Below are positions 22,660-34,600 of a stretch of 64,000 bases of DNA, one piece after another. Source of the DNA: Anthonomus grandis grandis. Its lineage: Eukaryota; Arthropoda; Insecta; Coleoptera; Curculionidae. The stretch spans positions 5,744,698 to 5,808,697 of the forward strand of contig NC_065564.1 in the NCBI RefSeq assembly GCF_022605725.1, written 5' to 3'. A program made the translations under genes and the position numbers. Positions within the stretch are counted from its first letter, which is position 1, and each line of letters begins with the position of its first letter. Under the pieces are notes generated by a model. It ran no database searches and was not told where the DNA came from. It worked only from the letters and a program-made list of their open reading frames with translations.

Positions 22660-24600
22660 CACACAGTCAGACAAAAATTCAAATATATCCCTAAGTAATG
22701 CTTGGATAAAATTAAACCAGAAGCATTATTTATACAGCATAGTATTGGCAATAACATGCTTTTTGTTTCATTAGAATATTCCAAGAAGTTTCCAAGATAT
22801 TGGAGTTTAAAGTGAGTGAGCACCTTTAGGACCCAACTGCAGTTTTGGACGCAGCCACACAAAAAGTGAAATATTTCGAAAACCAATAGTTGGACAGGTT
22901 TGAACCATAAGCATTGTTTCTTAAGCATAGACATAGAAATGACATGCTTTTTATTTCATAAAAATATTCCCATAAGTTCTTAAGATATTTAAGTTTAAGG
23001 TGAGTGGGCACCTTCAGGGCCCAACTGCAGTTTTGGACGCAGCCACACAAAAAGTGAAATATTTCGAAAGCCAATGCGTGGACAGTTTTAAACCATAAGC
23101 ATTGTTTCTCAAGCATAGGCACAGCAATAACATGCTTTTTATTTCATAATAATATTCCCATAAGTTCTTAAGATATTTAAGTTTAAAGTGAGTGGGCACC
23201 TTCAACGATCCAACAGCATTTTTGGACGTACCAACACAAAAAGTGAAATATTTCGAAAACTAATAGTTGGACAGGTTTGAACCATAAGCATTGTTTCTTA
23301 AGCATAGACACAGCAATAACATGCTTTTTATTTCATAATAATATTCTCATAAGTTCTTAAGATATTTAAGTTTAAAGTGAGTGGGCACCTTCACGATCCA
23401 ACAGCATTTTTGGACGTACCAACACAAAAAGTGAAATATTTCGATAACGAATACTTGGACTGGTTTGAACCTTAAGCATCATTTTTACAGCATAGTCTTG
23501 ACAATAACATGCTTTTTATTTCATTAAAATATTCCAAGAAGTTACTAAGATATAAGGAGTTTAAGGTGAGTGAGCCCCTTTAGGACCCAACAGGATTCTT
23601 GGACATAACCATAAAAAAAGTGAAATATTTCGAAAACCAATAGTTGGACAGGTTTGAACCATAAGCATTGTTTCTTAAGCATAGGCACAGCAATAACATG
23701 CTTTTTATGTCATAATAGTATTCCCATAAGTTCTTAAGATATTTAAGTTTAAAGTGAGTGGGCACCTTCACGACCCAACAGCATTTTTGGACGTACCAAC
23801 ACAAAAAGTGAAATATTACGAAAAATAATACTTGGACTGGTTTGAACCTTAAGCATCATTTTTACAGCATAGTCTTGACAATAACATGCTTTTTATTTCA
23901 TTAAAATATTCCAAGAAGTTACTAAGATATAAGGAGTTTAAAGTGAGTGAGCCCTTTTAGGACCCAACAGGATTCTTGGACATAACCATAAAAAAAGTGA
24001 AATATTTCGAAAACCAATAGTTGGACAGGTTTGAACCATAAGCATTGTTTCTTAAGCATAGGCACAGCAATAACATGCTTTTTATTTCATAATAATATTC
24101 CCATAAGTTCTTAAGATATTTAAGTTTAAAGTGAGTGGGCACCTTCAACGATCCAACAGCATTTTTGGACGTACCAACACAAAAAGTGAAATATTTCGAA
24201 AACTAATACTTGGACTGGTTTGAACCTTAAGCATCATTTTTACAGCATAGTCTTGACAATAACATGCTTTTTACTTTATTAAAATATTCCAAGAAGTTAC
24301 TAAGATATAAGGAGTTTAAGGTGAGTGAGCCCCTTTAGGACCCAACAGGATTCTTGGACATAACCATAAAAAAAGTGAAATATTTCGAAAACCAATAGTT
24401 GGACAGTTTTAAACCTTAAGCATTGTTTTTTAAGCATAGGCACAGCAATAACATGCTTTTTATTTCATAAAAATATTCCCATAAGTTCCCAAGATATTCG
24501 AGTTTAAAGTGAGTGACCTAACACCATTTTGGGACACAGCACTCCAAAAAGTGAAATATTTCGAAAACTATTGCCTGGACTCTTTTGAATTCTAGAGTCG
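22660..24600. repeat. 188/189-bp satellite, ten copies, between the two UGT genes
   Basis: The landmark acatgctttttatttcat occurs at 22754, 22942, 23130, 23319, 23507, 23696, 23884, 24073, 24262 and 24451: spacing 188 or 189 bp every time. Two monomer types alternate in the second half: one has ccaacagcatttttggac then gtaccaacac, the other ccaacaggattcttggac then ataaccat. The alternation gives a 377-bp higher-order unit. The region 21950-22650 on its left has no gene or clear repeat. Confidence 0.95.
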
Positions 24601-24689
24601 AAATCCCTTAATCCAAGCATTTGCACAAACAAATTATTAAGATAATTAATTTTACACTTGCTTATCAGTAACTAAATAAGACTATAAAC

Positions 24690-24734
24690 TATAAAGGCCT
24701 AGAAACAACATTCCATCCAGTCATTGGTGTCAGT
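24690..24734 (+). promoter_or_regulatory. Putative TATA/Inr core promoter of UGT copy 2
   Basis: TATAAA at 24690-24695 is followed by an initiator-like TCATTG at 24721 (about 33 bp from the TATA T to the A) and TCAGTG at 24730. This would leave a 5' UTR of only about 25-32 nt before the ATG at 24755. It is a prediction from motif spacing. Confidence 0.45.
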
Positions 24735-24754
24735 GTCCGCAAGAAAAGTGCAAG

Positions 24755-26585
24755 ATGCGCGCGTTTACACTACTTTTATTAATTCAAATCCTTTGTGGTA
24801 AAGTGACTTTTGGCGCGAAAATCCTGTGTATAGCCTCCCTGCCCACCTACAGCCACAATTTGTTCTTCAGACCGATCTGGGAGGCCTTGGCGGACAGGGG
24901 GCACCAGCTGACCGTCCTCACCGCCAACCCCATGGGCCCCCACCCCAACATCCAGGAAATCGACTTGGGATTCGCTTACGAAAAGTACCAATCGACTTTT
25001 TAAATTACCCCCAGAAAAACTAAGCGATTTTGGTTTTTTCCAGAAAAAAAATCGTCTACACTCCAGACTTCGCGGTCACGCGGTTCAACTGGCCCTTCAT
25101 GATTGGCCGGTACATGGACATGTTCATAGAGGTCGCGGCCGCCGAGCTGGGCAGTGCGCAGGTCCAGCGGCTGCTGACCAATCAGAGCGAACACTTCGAC
25201 CTCGTGATCGCCGAGATGCACATCTCGGCCATGTTCGGGTTCGCCCATCGGTTCAAGTGTCCGCTGATCGGGATTTCGTCCACGGACATCGTCAGCTACC
25301 AGCACGCGATTTTAGGTAAACCAACTGGTTTCGTATTGACGTATGACAGACGATTGTTTGTTGTGGGATATGTCTGTACCATCAATTTTAACATCATTTT
25401 CAGGTAACCCGACGCATGTTGTTCAATACCCAGATCTGTGTAGCAACATGGCACCGAAGAGGCTCACGTTCGAAGAGCGCACAATCGAGCTATACAACCG
25501 AATCGGAACTCTCATCCAGTACGTCAAATTTCAAATATTTCCCGCCAAGCAACTGATTTAACTTCAATTTCAGGCAATATATTCGTCAAGAGGCTTGGAA
25601 CGATGTTCTTCAGAAGTATTTCGGTCCGGACGTGCCTCCTCTGGACGACTTAGTGCGGAGTCTCTACTTCGTCTTTCTGAACGTGGCACCCTTCGCCAAT
25701 TACCGCCCCCTGGGGCCCAAGTTCGTCGCTATAGGGGGTCGAAGTCACTTCAGCCCCTCAAAACCCTTGGGGAAGGAGTTGCTGGAGTTGCTAGACAGTA
25801 ACCCTCAAGGGGTGATTTACTTTAGCCTGGGGACCAACATAAAAGACTCCCAGATCTCGCCTCACCTACTCAACGTCACTATGGAGGCTTTTAAGGAGCT
25901 CCCTTACCAGTTCATATGGAAGCTCGGGCATACGATCCCGAACTTGCCTGAGAACGTGAGGATTTACTCTTGGTTGCCTCAGCAAGAACTACTGAGTAAG
26001 TCCTCCTCACTTATTATTATCCTTTAATGAATGAACTTTTAGGGCACCCCCATATAAAGGCCTTCGTATTCCAAGGGGGTGTTCACTCCAAAGAGGAGGC
26101 AATCCTTGCCAGAGTTCCCATGGTGGGCATCCCCATCATTGGTGACCAAAGGAAGAACGTTGAGGATCTTGTGGCCAGAGGGGTGGGGCTGCTATTGGAC
26201 AAGACGACCATTAGTAAGGAGCAGCTCAAAGGAGCCATCCAGAGGGTCATTGAGGACCCGAGGTGAGAGTGAGAAGGTTAAATAAAAATAGTTCTGTTAA
26301 GACCTCCTCTTTTACAGCTTCAAAGAGAACCTGAAGACATTGTCGCAGATGTTCCAGGACTACCCACAATCGGGAATCGAGAGGGCGGTGTGGCACGCGG
26401 AGTTCGCCCTGAGGAACCCCCAGGGGGCGAAACTGTTGGGGCAGCCTCAGTTGCCCTGGTACCAGTACTATTTACTGGATATTTTATGTGTTTTTGTGGT
26501 GGTTTTGGGGGTTGTGGTAGGGTTGGTGCGCTGGCTTGTTTTAGCGTTAAAAAGGGTCTTTAGAAGTAAGGTTAAGGTTAGTTAA
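24755..26585 (+). CDS. UDP-glycosyltransferase (UGT), copy 2
   Basis: Same role and topology as the neighbouring UGT but only distantly similar. Six exons: 24755-24984, 25044-25315, 25404-25518, 25574-25995, 26043-26262 and 26318-26585; 508 residues. All introns are short (47-88 bp). Signal peptide MRAFTLLLLIQILCGKVTFG, catalytic His34 (LPTYSHNLFF), signature region SWLPQQELL then HPHIKAFVFQGGVHSKEEA and GDQRKN, and a C-terminal membrane helix (LLDILCVFVVVLGVVVGLV). The tail FRSKVKVS again ends in KXKXX. The splice positions before the HP motif and before the last exon match copy 1, showing common origin; copy 2 has two extra introns. Poly(A) signal AATAAA overlaps the stop at 26585-26590. 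Confidence 0.93.
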
Positions 26586-27269
26586 ATAAATTTTTATGAA
26601 GAACCAGTGACTTTGTCTTTATTCAAGTTGGTCTGGATATGTATCAGCGGGACGCCAGTATCGCTGTTGCGCTTTCTCTCAATGTTTTGAGTATCTTTTT
26701 ACCCATAAAAACAACTGGAAATCTGCTCGAACGAATTTCGCCGAGTAACTAGAGCTTCTTCAGCTGAGCTTCTTGAAAGCAACAGTTCCTCAACTATTTC
26801 TCTATTACTTCCATGCTCACCCCCTCCCTAAGATTAGTAAAGTTCTTCTTCGAGGAGGAGGTGCTTAACTTCTTTATGAATAGATTCCAAGCAGGCCAGA
26901 AGAACAAGAAGTTAATGGGGATGAAAGTAACATGAAGTGCGACCCATCAAACTTCATAGAATTTTACGTAGATTCCGAAAAGGTGCATGTAAACGTGATT
27001 TTATGGCATTTGAAGCTCAACAAGGGTGAATTACTGCCATAAAATCTTCAGGTAGACAACTGAAAAGAGCCGGGTGTACGTACAACAAACCGCGACCTCC
27101 TCGAGGCGAGTTCAACCTTGGCGGATGACGTGTGCCATGGCCGTCTCTCTCTCTCTCTTTCTCTCACTTTGGCCTAAAATAATTTTAATTCACGACATAC
27201 TCTGTCGCAATCGATGGCGTCGTGTGCTCTTACGTTTCAATCTCTGCGTTTATCGGTGATTTTTCGAGT

Positions 27270-27379
27270 GTTTTAGTGCATCGAACCTGATTTTCGAGTG
27301 GAAAAGTGATAAGTGCAGAAGCCCATCGATCAGTTATCAGCGTCTAGGTTAGGGAGGAGGGCGTGGCGACGTTCGAAAG
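27270..27379 (+). other. Possible 5' untranslated first exon of the calpain gene
   Basis: A stretch with repeated tttcgagtg words ends in CGAAAG|GTGCGT, a good donor. The first coding exon at 28413 is preceded by an acceptor (...caccttaaag at about 28402). A CT-rich tract (27148-27168) lies just upstream. No start codon in this piece leads into a long frame. The remainder of 26586-28412 holds nothing I can name. Confidence 0.3.
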
Positions 27380-28412
27380 GTGCGTACTTGATATGTGTCA
27401 CGGTGACGTCATTTGTTGATAATTTATTTGTTGTTGCACGATATGTTCTAAGTCTTGAGGGAATCCCTTGGTCATCCCCATTTGTTATATTTTTTTTAAT
27501 GTGAATTATTCCAAGGGGATTTTTATCCTAAAAGAAATTAAGACCAATGGTAAAGTCCGCAAGTTAATTGGTCACGAAGGTTTCTTCGCAAAAGTTCAAC
27601 GATTATGCGATTTCCACGATAATTTGCTCAATAATAAATAATTTGTTTCGAGTTTAATAATAAAACATGTTTTGTTCACTCACGTACGATAAAAAGCTGA
27701 CAATGCAGCTTACGTGGATCAAACAATATTTACAAACATCTAATGCACATGGTCGGCCTTGACAATTTTTCATTGATCTCATTTTATTGTGTTTGCAAAT
27801 GCAAATTAATGAGTCGCTTCACAACTTCGTTTTAACAACGAATTTTTGTGCCAGAAACGATTTCCGGGTCCCGCCTTCCCGTTTAAATCAAGGAATCTCT
27901 GGATCTGAATCCAGACAAAAGTGGGCGTAAGCCATTTTGGCCGCCATCTTGAAACTGTCATTCTTACGTCAAAAAAACAAACGCATGATTAAAAAGCAAT
28001 AATTAGCAATCAAATACACAAATACTTGATGACTAATAACCATAAAACCATAAAAAATTAATTTCCAAGCAATCGTGACTCTTGACTACAGAATTTCTTC
28101 CTTTAAATCCCATTACTAAGTCATTATTTATAAAACATGACTTAAATCGAGATCACTTTCGTCAAGGTCCTCCTTCACAAGCGCTGCGTGCGGAAAACCA
28201 CCACTTGCCGCACGCTTAAAAAACCCGAAAAATATTTACACAAGCACATCATGTTCTAATGTCTCTATTCGTTTATTTAGACAATTTATTTTTAGCTATT
28301 TAATTAACTGTTGCCAACAGATGTGAGGAAATGCCTTCTCACCGCACTAGTTTACAGTCTGGTCGTGTAACATAATGTAACTGTATTTTTTACACCTTAA
28401 AGCCCTTCCACA

Positions 28413-28664
28413 ATGTACCCCCGGCAACCCCAGATGCCCATGCCCATGGTGGTGCCGTGGCAACAGTACCACAACGCCTACCCCACCATCCACTACCAGC
28501 AACCCCCCAGCGCAGCCAACGGTTACGGCTGGCATGGCAACGGTTACGGTTGGCAACTGGATCCGAAGTCCTGGCACACCCCTCCCGTCTATCCAACCCT
28601 CCAGGATCAGGTGGTCGAGGAACCCGTGATCCAGGCTGAGAAGGTGGAGAAGCAGAACGCGTGG
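28413..28664 (+). CDS. Candidate calpain alternative first coding exon, Pro/Tyr/Gln-rich
   Basis: An ATG at 28413 opens 84 codons ending in ...KQNAW at a strong donor (TGG|GTAAGT). The peptide starts MYPRQPQMPMPMVVPWQQ and is rich in Pro, Tyr, Gln and Trp, then becomes charged (EKVEKQ). It ends in phase 0, compatible with the protease exon at 43389 (phase 0) and with the cassette exons downstream. Assignment to calpain is by strand, phase and absence of another recipient gene. Splicing to an acceptor at 28921 is also possible; it would add 33 codons then stop. Confidence 0.5.
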
Positions 28665-31600
28665 GTAAGTCTCGGGAGGTGTCTAAGGTTGCTTACGGAG
28701 GTGTAATGCGCATGTGTCTAACAGCATGATGATGGTCGAGTGGGGTACTTTATTGGGTTTGTTTTTTCCATGGCTGAACAGAATATGTCTGGGAGTTACG
28801 TGTGGGTAAGTAGTACTGCTTGGTGCCGTTTGAATGTAAATTTTTAAAATTTCAATCCTTGATCACCCTCCACCTCACCTGAAACGCCACTAACACAGTC
28901 GCTTTTAACCTCAATCTCAGCCTGTCAATACCCCCAAAATTCCCAGTACCTCAAATGAAATGAGCCCCAATGAGTTGTCGCCCCTGCTACCCCCTCTCCA
29001 ACTGCTCGCTGCGCCCCAGTAGTCGCCAAACGACCTACTCGCCGTCATGTAGTCGCCCCTCTAGTTGTGGGAGCTGCGTCCGTCCTTGCCTCCCCAGCGC
29101 CTTCTACATATGCCCTCCATATTACTACCAATGCTGCCCTTGTCCTCCGTGTCGTCCATGCACACCCCCTTGCCCACCAGTCAGGAGGGAGAAAATATCA
29201 GATTTCGCAGGGGGAGGTGCCTCCGGGCTAGACGATGGAGGCAAGGATAAGAAACTTATAAAGCCTAAGAAGCCCCAAGGGAAGAAGCCTCCGTCTAAAA
29301 AGGAGGGACCTACCAGAAAGCCAAGCAAGAAGGAGCCAACACCAGGACAGGGAGGCCCGAAGAAACCTGGAAAACCTTCAAAAGGAAACGAGGGTGGTGG
29401 TGGTGGTGGAGGCGGAGGAGAAGAAGAAGGAGGAGGAGAAGGAGGAGGAGACGGCGGTAGTGGTGATAATGGAAAAGAGAAACCCCCACAAGATCAGAGA
29501 GGCGGAGGTGGGGGCGGAGCGGTAGAATCCCCAAGTGGCCCTGATAAACCAAACGAAATGAAACGCCCATCACTAACCAAGAAAGAGGTTGGGGTGTGCA
29601 CTCCTAAGCTCCCTCCTTGCCCCTGTACGAACCCCTACTGCCCCTCCAAGAGACGCGAGCCACCACCCCCAACACGACCATACCACTACGTCACAAACCA
29701 GCGCAGGTGCAAGTGCAAGAGTCATAACAAGGCGTTGCAAGTGGACCTGGGCAAGTGCGCCTGCAAGAAGCATCAGAAGAAGGAATCCGGTGTGGTCAGG
29801 TGCTGCAGGTGCGGCAAGAAGAAACGCACCGGAGAGTTGAACTGTGGCAGTTCTTGCACAAAAAATCCGTTGAGCAAGAATTGTCCTTGTCCGAAGACCA
29901 CCTGCGCAAAACCGAGAGAGCCTATTGTGAGTGTGAAGACCAAGGATAACCAAATGTTCTGCTACCATTTGTCTGACTTTGAACCTAGGAGGTGCGCATG
30001 TCAGCCAGGACCAAGGAGTCCCAAGAAGTGTGCTTGTTAAGAAATGTCTTGTCTATAGTGATTCTGTAATAAAGTTGTCCATATTAGTTGAGTTTTAACG
30101 GCTAGGAACTGCGCAGACGGATGTCGTGAGTTGCGTCGTTGCCCAATACTCGTCACTGCCTGTGTTTACGCGTCATACGCATATATTAATAATTCTTAAG
30201 AAACTCTTATTAGAGCCAATAGAATGCTGAATGTGGATTGATTGTTGCGACCTCTGAATGTCGAGGAGTAGTACTGACCAGAAGTGAAAATGAGTTTGGC
30301 GCGTCATAATAGCGGGTTATTTAAAATTTGATTATGGCGCCAAATTTGAATTTTGCTCTACTATACCGTGAGTTTAAAGTTAGTGGGAAATGTGTGGTTC
30401 CTTCGGAAATTATAGTAGGCAGATTGACAAAGTGTTAAACTGGGACTTTTTTTGTCCCCAAGACCCATAAATTGCCTACTAGATAAACTGCTTTTTTAGA
30501 AATTTGCCTTTATCCCATGTGTCAGCACACCTAATCACAGCTGACATACAACACACTGAATTAAACACTTGGTAAAATTTTGTGCCTCAAGGAGTAAGTC
30601 AGAGAGCAAGGAATAATTTCACTCTCTTACCGCCATCTATATGTCGAGGCCGTAGAAGCTTTTTCAGCGTTCCGAAAATCGGCCATAAACTTTCAAGCCT
30701 CGTGGTCATACGTGACTATGGGTATGTACGAACATACCCACTACTGTCATTGTCACTCACCCCACTGCCAAAATAAACCCCCATTTCAACACCCTCAGGC
30801 CATGAGCCATGTGGGATGCCCCACAGAGTTCATGCCACGCCCTCGGCTACTCCAAGCGCTGCTTTGCCAAGCGCAAACTGGACCTAAACAGTATCGAGTA
30901 CCAGAGCTACATCCACAGGGACGTGCTGGGGTACCTGGACAAGTGTTCCATGCCGTCAAAGGCCCCCAGGCCGAAAAAGGACGCGCCCAAGCAGCCTCCT
31001 CCTCCTCCTCCGGAGAAGAAGAAGCCTCCCCCAAAGAGCGAAACTAAGTATCAGCCGGTGTATATGAGATTCGAAAAACCCCAGGAGGAGGGTAAAAAGT
31101 TATTCGGGAGCAAACCGGGCAGTTCTAAGAGGGACGGCTGCGAGAGATGCGCGTTGAGAGGGAAGAGGGAGTCGACAACGAGCGCGGGAGGGTTGTACCA
31201 TATGGTACCGGAAAAATGTCCCATGAAATACTCAGAGTTGCGCAGGCAAGTGGTGAAGAAGCCGGCAGCACAACCTCCAGAGAGCCGAAAGAGTTCCAAG
31301 GCGCGTGAGGAGGTACCGACGGAGAAGCCCAAGAGGCACCCAGTGCTGATTTTGAGGAAGAAGTGCTACAAAAAGGGTGAGATTGTCGGGGCCACGCCCA
31401 GTGAGGCTTTATACTCCGCCTCACTTCCCTCCTATGGGAGGCTGAACTTCGGTAAATGGAAAGCGTATTGGGTAAGAGGTTTAACAGTTTTAGTCCTTTT
31501 TTTTGTTCGTTAGTCATGTTTTAATTGGTCGCCATCTTGGATTTCTTGACAGACGTCATATTTGTCATAGTCAGCAAAGTTAATAAGCTCTTAAAGAAGT

Positions 31601-34600
31601 TGCAAGATGGCACTCAGTGCTCGAGGTAGCCATGGTGGCAACTCTCGCCTTGACCCAATTAGCCCTAATCGTCGAGAATCACGTCGAGAAGCTGTCAGTT
31701 GTCAAATGTCAAGATTTTCGGAACTGTTAACCAGGGTCAGAGTGTATTTTAGGCGAGAGTTCTCTAATGTTCTCGTTTGATTTTATTGCCGTATGTGGCC
31801 AGTATAGAAATGACATGGATCGCCTGGATAAAACTGTCCATATCTCAAAAACTAGTCAAAAATATGTTGGAAACTTTTGAAGTTCCTTGTAGGGGAAACT
31901 TGAGCGCACACCACTGTCCAGGTTTGGAAACCCTAGCTCAGCTAGTTTTATTGGAAACGGATTTTAAAGTCACCTTATAAATTAATTTAATTATTTTTAC
32001 GCCGATATCTTAGACCGCCCAAACAAACCTGGTCATATCTCAAAAACTGGTCAAAAATATCTTGAAAACTTTTGAAGTTTCTTGTAGGGGAAACTTGAGC
32101 GCACACCACTGTCCAGGTTTGGAAACCCTAGCTCAGCTAGTTTTATTGGAAACGGATTTTAAAGTCACCTTATAAATTAATTTAATTATTTTTACGCCGA
32201 TAACTTAGACCGCCCAAACAAACCTGATCATATCTCAAAAACTGGTCAAAAATATTTTAAAAACTTTTGAAGTTTCTTGTAAGGGAAACTTGAGCGCACA
32301 CCATCGTCCAGGTTTGGAAACTCTAGCTCAGCTATTTTCATTCGAAAAGGATTTTAAAGTCACCTTATCAATTAATTTAAATATTTTTACGCGGCTATCA
32401 TAGACCGCCCGAACAAACCTGGACATATCTCAAAAACTGGTCAAAAATATTTTGAAAACTTTTGAAGTTTCTTGTAAGGGAAACTTGAGCGCACACCATC
32501 GTCCAGGTTTGGAAACTCTAGCTCAGCTAGTTTCATTGGAAACGGATTTTAAAGTCACCCTATCAATTAATTTAATTATTTTTACGCCCGAACAAACCTG
32601 GTCATAACTCAAAAATGAGTCAAAAATAATTCGAAAACTCTTGAAGTTTCTTGTAGGGGAAACTTGAGCGCACACCACTGTCCAGGTTTGAAAACTCTAG
32701 CTCAGCTAGTTTCATTGGAAACGGATTTTAAAGTCACCCTATCAATTAATTTAAATATTTTTACGCGGCTATCATAGACCGCCCGAACAAACCTGGACAT
32801 ATCTCAAAAACTGGTCGAAAATATTTTGAAAACTTTTGAAGTTTCTTGTAAGGGAAACTTGAGCGCACACCATCGTCCAGGTTTGGAAACTCTAGCTCAG
32901 CTAGTTTCATTGGAAACGGATTTTAAAGTCACCCTATCAATTAATTTAATTATTTTTACGCCCGAACAAACCTGGTCATAACTCAAAAATTAGTCAAAAA
33001 TATTTCGAAAACTCTTGAAGTTTCTTGTAGGGGAAACTTGAGCGCACACCACTGTCCAGGTTTGGAACCTCTAGCTCAGCTAGTTTCATTGGAAACGGAT
33101 TTTAAAGTCACCCTATCAATTAATTTAATTATTTTTACGCGGCTATCATAGACCGCCCGAACAAACCTGGACATATCTCAAAAACTGGTCAAAAATATTT
33201 TGAAAACTTTTGAAGTTTCTTGTAGGGGAAACTTGAGCGCACACCACTGTCCAGGTTTGGAAACTCTAGCTCAGCTAGTTTCATTGGAAACGGATTTTAA
33301 AGTCACCCTATCAATTAATTTAATTATTTTTACGCCGATAACTTAGACCGCCTGAACAAACCTGGTCATAACTCAAAAATTAGTCAAAAATATTTCGAAA
33401 ACTCTTAAAGTTTCTTGTAGGGGAAACTTGAGCGCACACCACTGTCCAGGTTTGGAACCTCTAGCTCAGCTAGTTTCATTGGAAATGGGTTTTAAAGTCA
33501 CCTTATCAATTAATTTAAATATTTTTACGCGGCTATCATAGACCGCCCGAACAAACCTGGACATATCTCAAAAACTGGTCAAAAATATTTTGAAAACTTT
33601 TGAAGTTTCTTGTAAGGGAAACTTGAGCGCACACCATCGTCCAGGTTTGGAAACTCTAGCTCAGCTAGTTTCATTGGAAACGGATTTTAAAGTCACCCTA
33701 TCAATTAATTTAATTATTTTTACGCCCGAACAAACCTGGTCATAACTCAAAAATTAGTCAAAAATATTTCGAAAACTCTTGAAGTTTCTTGTAGGGGAAA
33801 CTTGAGCGCACACCACTGTCCAGGTTTGAAAACTCTAGCTCAGCTAGTTTCATTGGAATATGATTTTAAAGTCGATAAAATAGACCGCCCGAACAAACCT
33901 GGTCATATTTCAGAAACTAGGCAATAATATTTTAAACACTTGAAGTTTCTTATAGGGAAAACTTGACCGCAATATTTGGCGGTGATGGATATTCTGATGT
34001 GCACTGGAAAATACTGCAGTGGCCAAAATGTCCAGAGTATTCCAATACTTGGGTCAGTATGTTGACGAAACATTATTAGGGAAGCCTCACGTAAATAATG
34101 TTAGGGAAAAAACAGTTGCTTCAATTGGTGCATCATTGGTATAATAAAAAGAATTCAGAAAGTAATGAAAAATCTATACAATCTTCCGTCCTCATATCAA
34201 GGTGAAATTTAAACAAAGGTCTGAACAAAATCTTGAGCACCCGTATATAAATTAATTCTGTGATAATAATCAACGAGATTCATGGTGAAAGAACAGTTTG
34301 CAGGTAAAATTAAGGGAAGTTTTTAATGAAACTTAGGCAACCCATCCTGAATAAAGGGTTTGGGGACGTTTTAACTTTGTTCAATATGTTTGATTGTGTT
34401 TAATACAACAAATTCCGAACCAAAATGTTTCAACTGGATCAATTTTATTAAACAAAGTCCTGCCTTTTGGAAGTCAAAATGGTTCTTCAGGGTCACTGGT
34501 TCTCAGGAAATTTTATCCACAAGGGTCAAGTTTTAATTGGTCGCCATCTTGTATTTCTTGACATACGTCATATTTGTCATTGTCTGTAAGGACCACAAAG

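Noticed and set aside
22656..24148. Several similar minus-strand frames (KVPTHFKLKYLKNLWEYYYE-like)
   Set aside because: Each is one or two monomers of the 188-bp satellite read in an open frame; shared sequence reflects the repeat, not a protein family.
26780..27060. Possible exon-like stretch near ttcttcgaggaggaggtgct
   Set aside because: Short frames only, no convincing splice pair and no recognisable protein.
29125..29968. Minus-strand Leu- and Ala-rich frames across the Cys-rich gene
   Set aside because: Antisense of Gly/Lys/Pro codon repeats; no start context or conserved motif.
30712..31047. Alternative frame beginning MYEHTHYCHCHSPHCQ
   Set aside because: The Cys/His start is curious, but the frame conflicts with the longer, better-composed frame at 30809-31513 and becomes low-complexity Ser/Glu.
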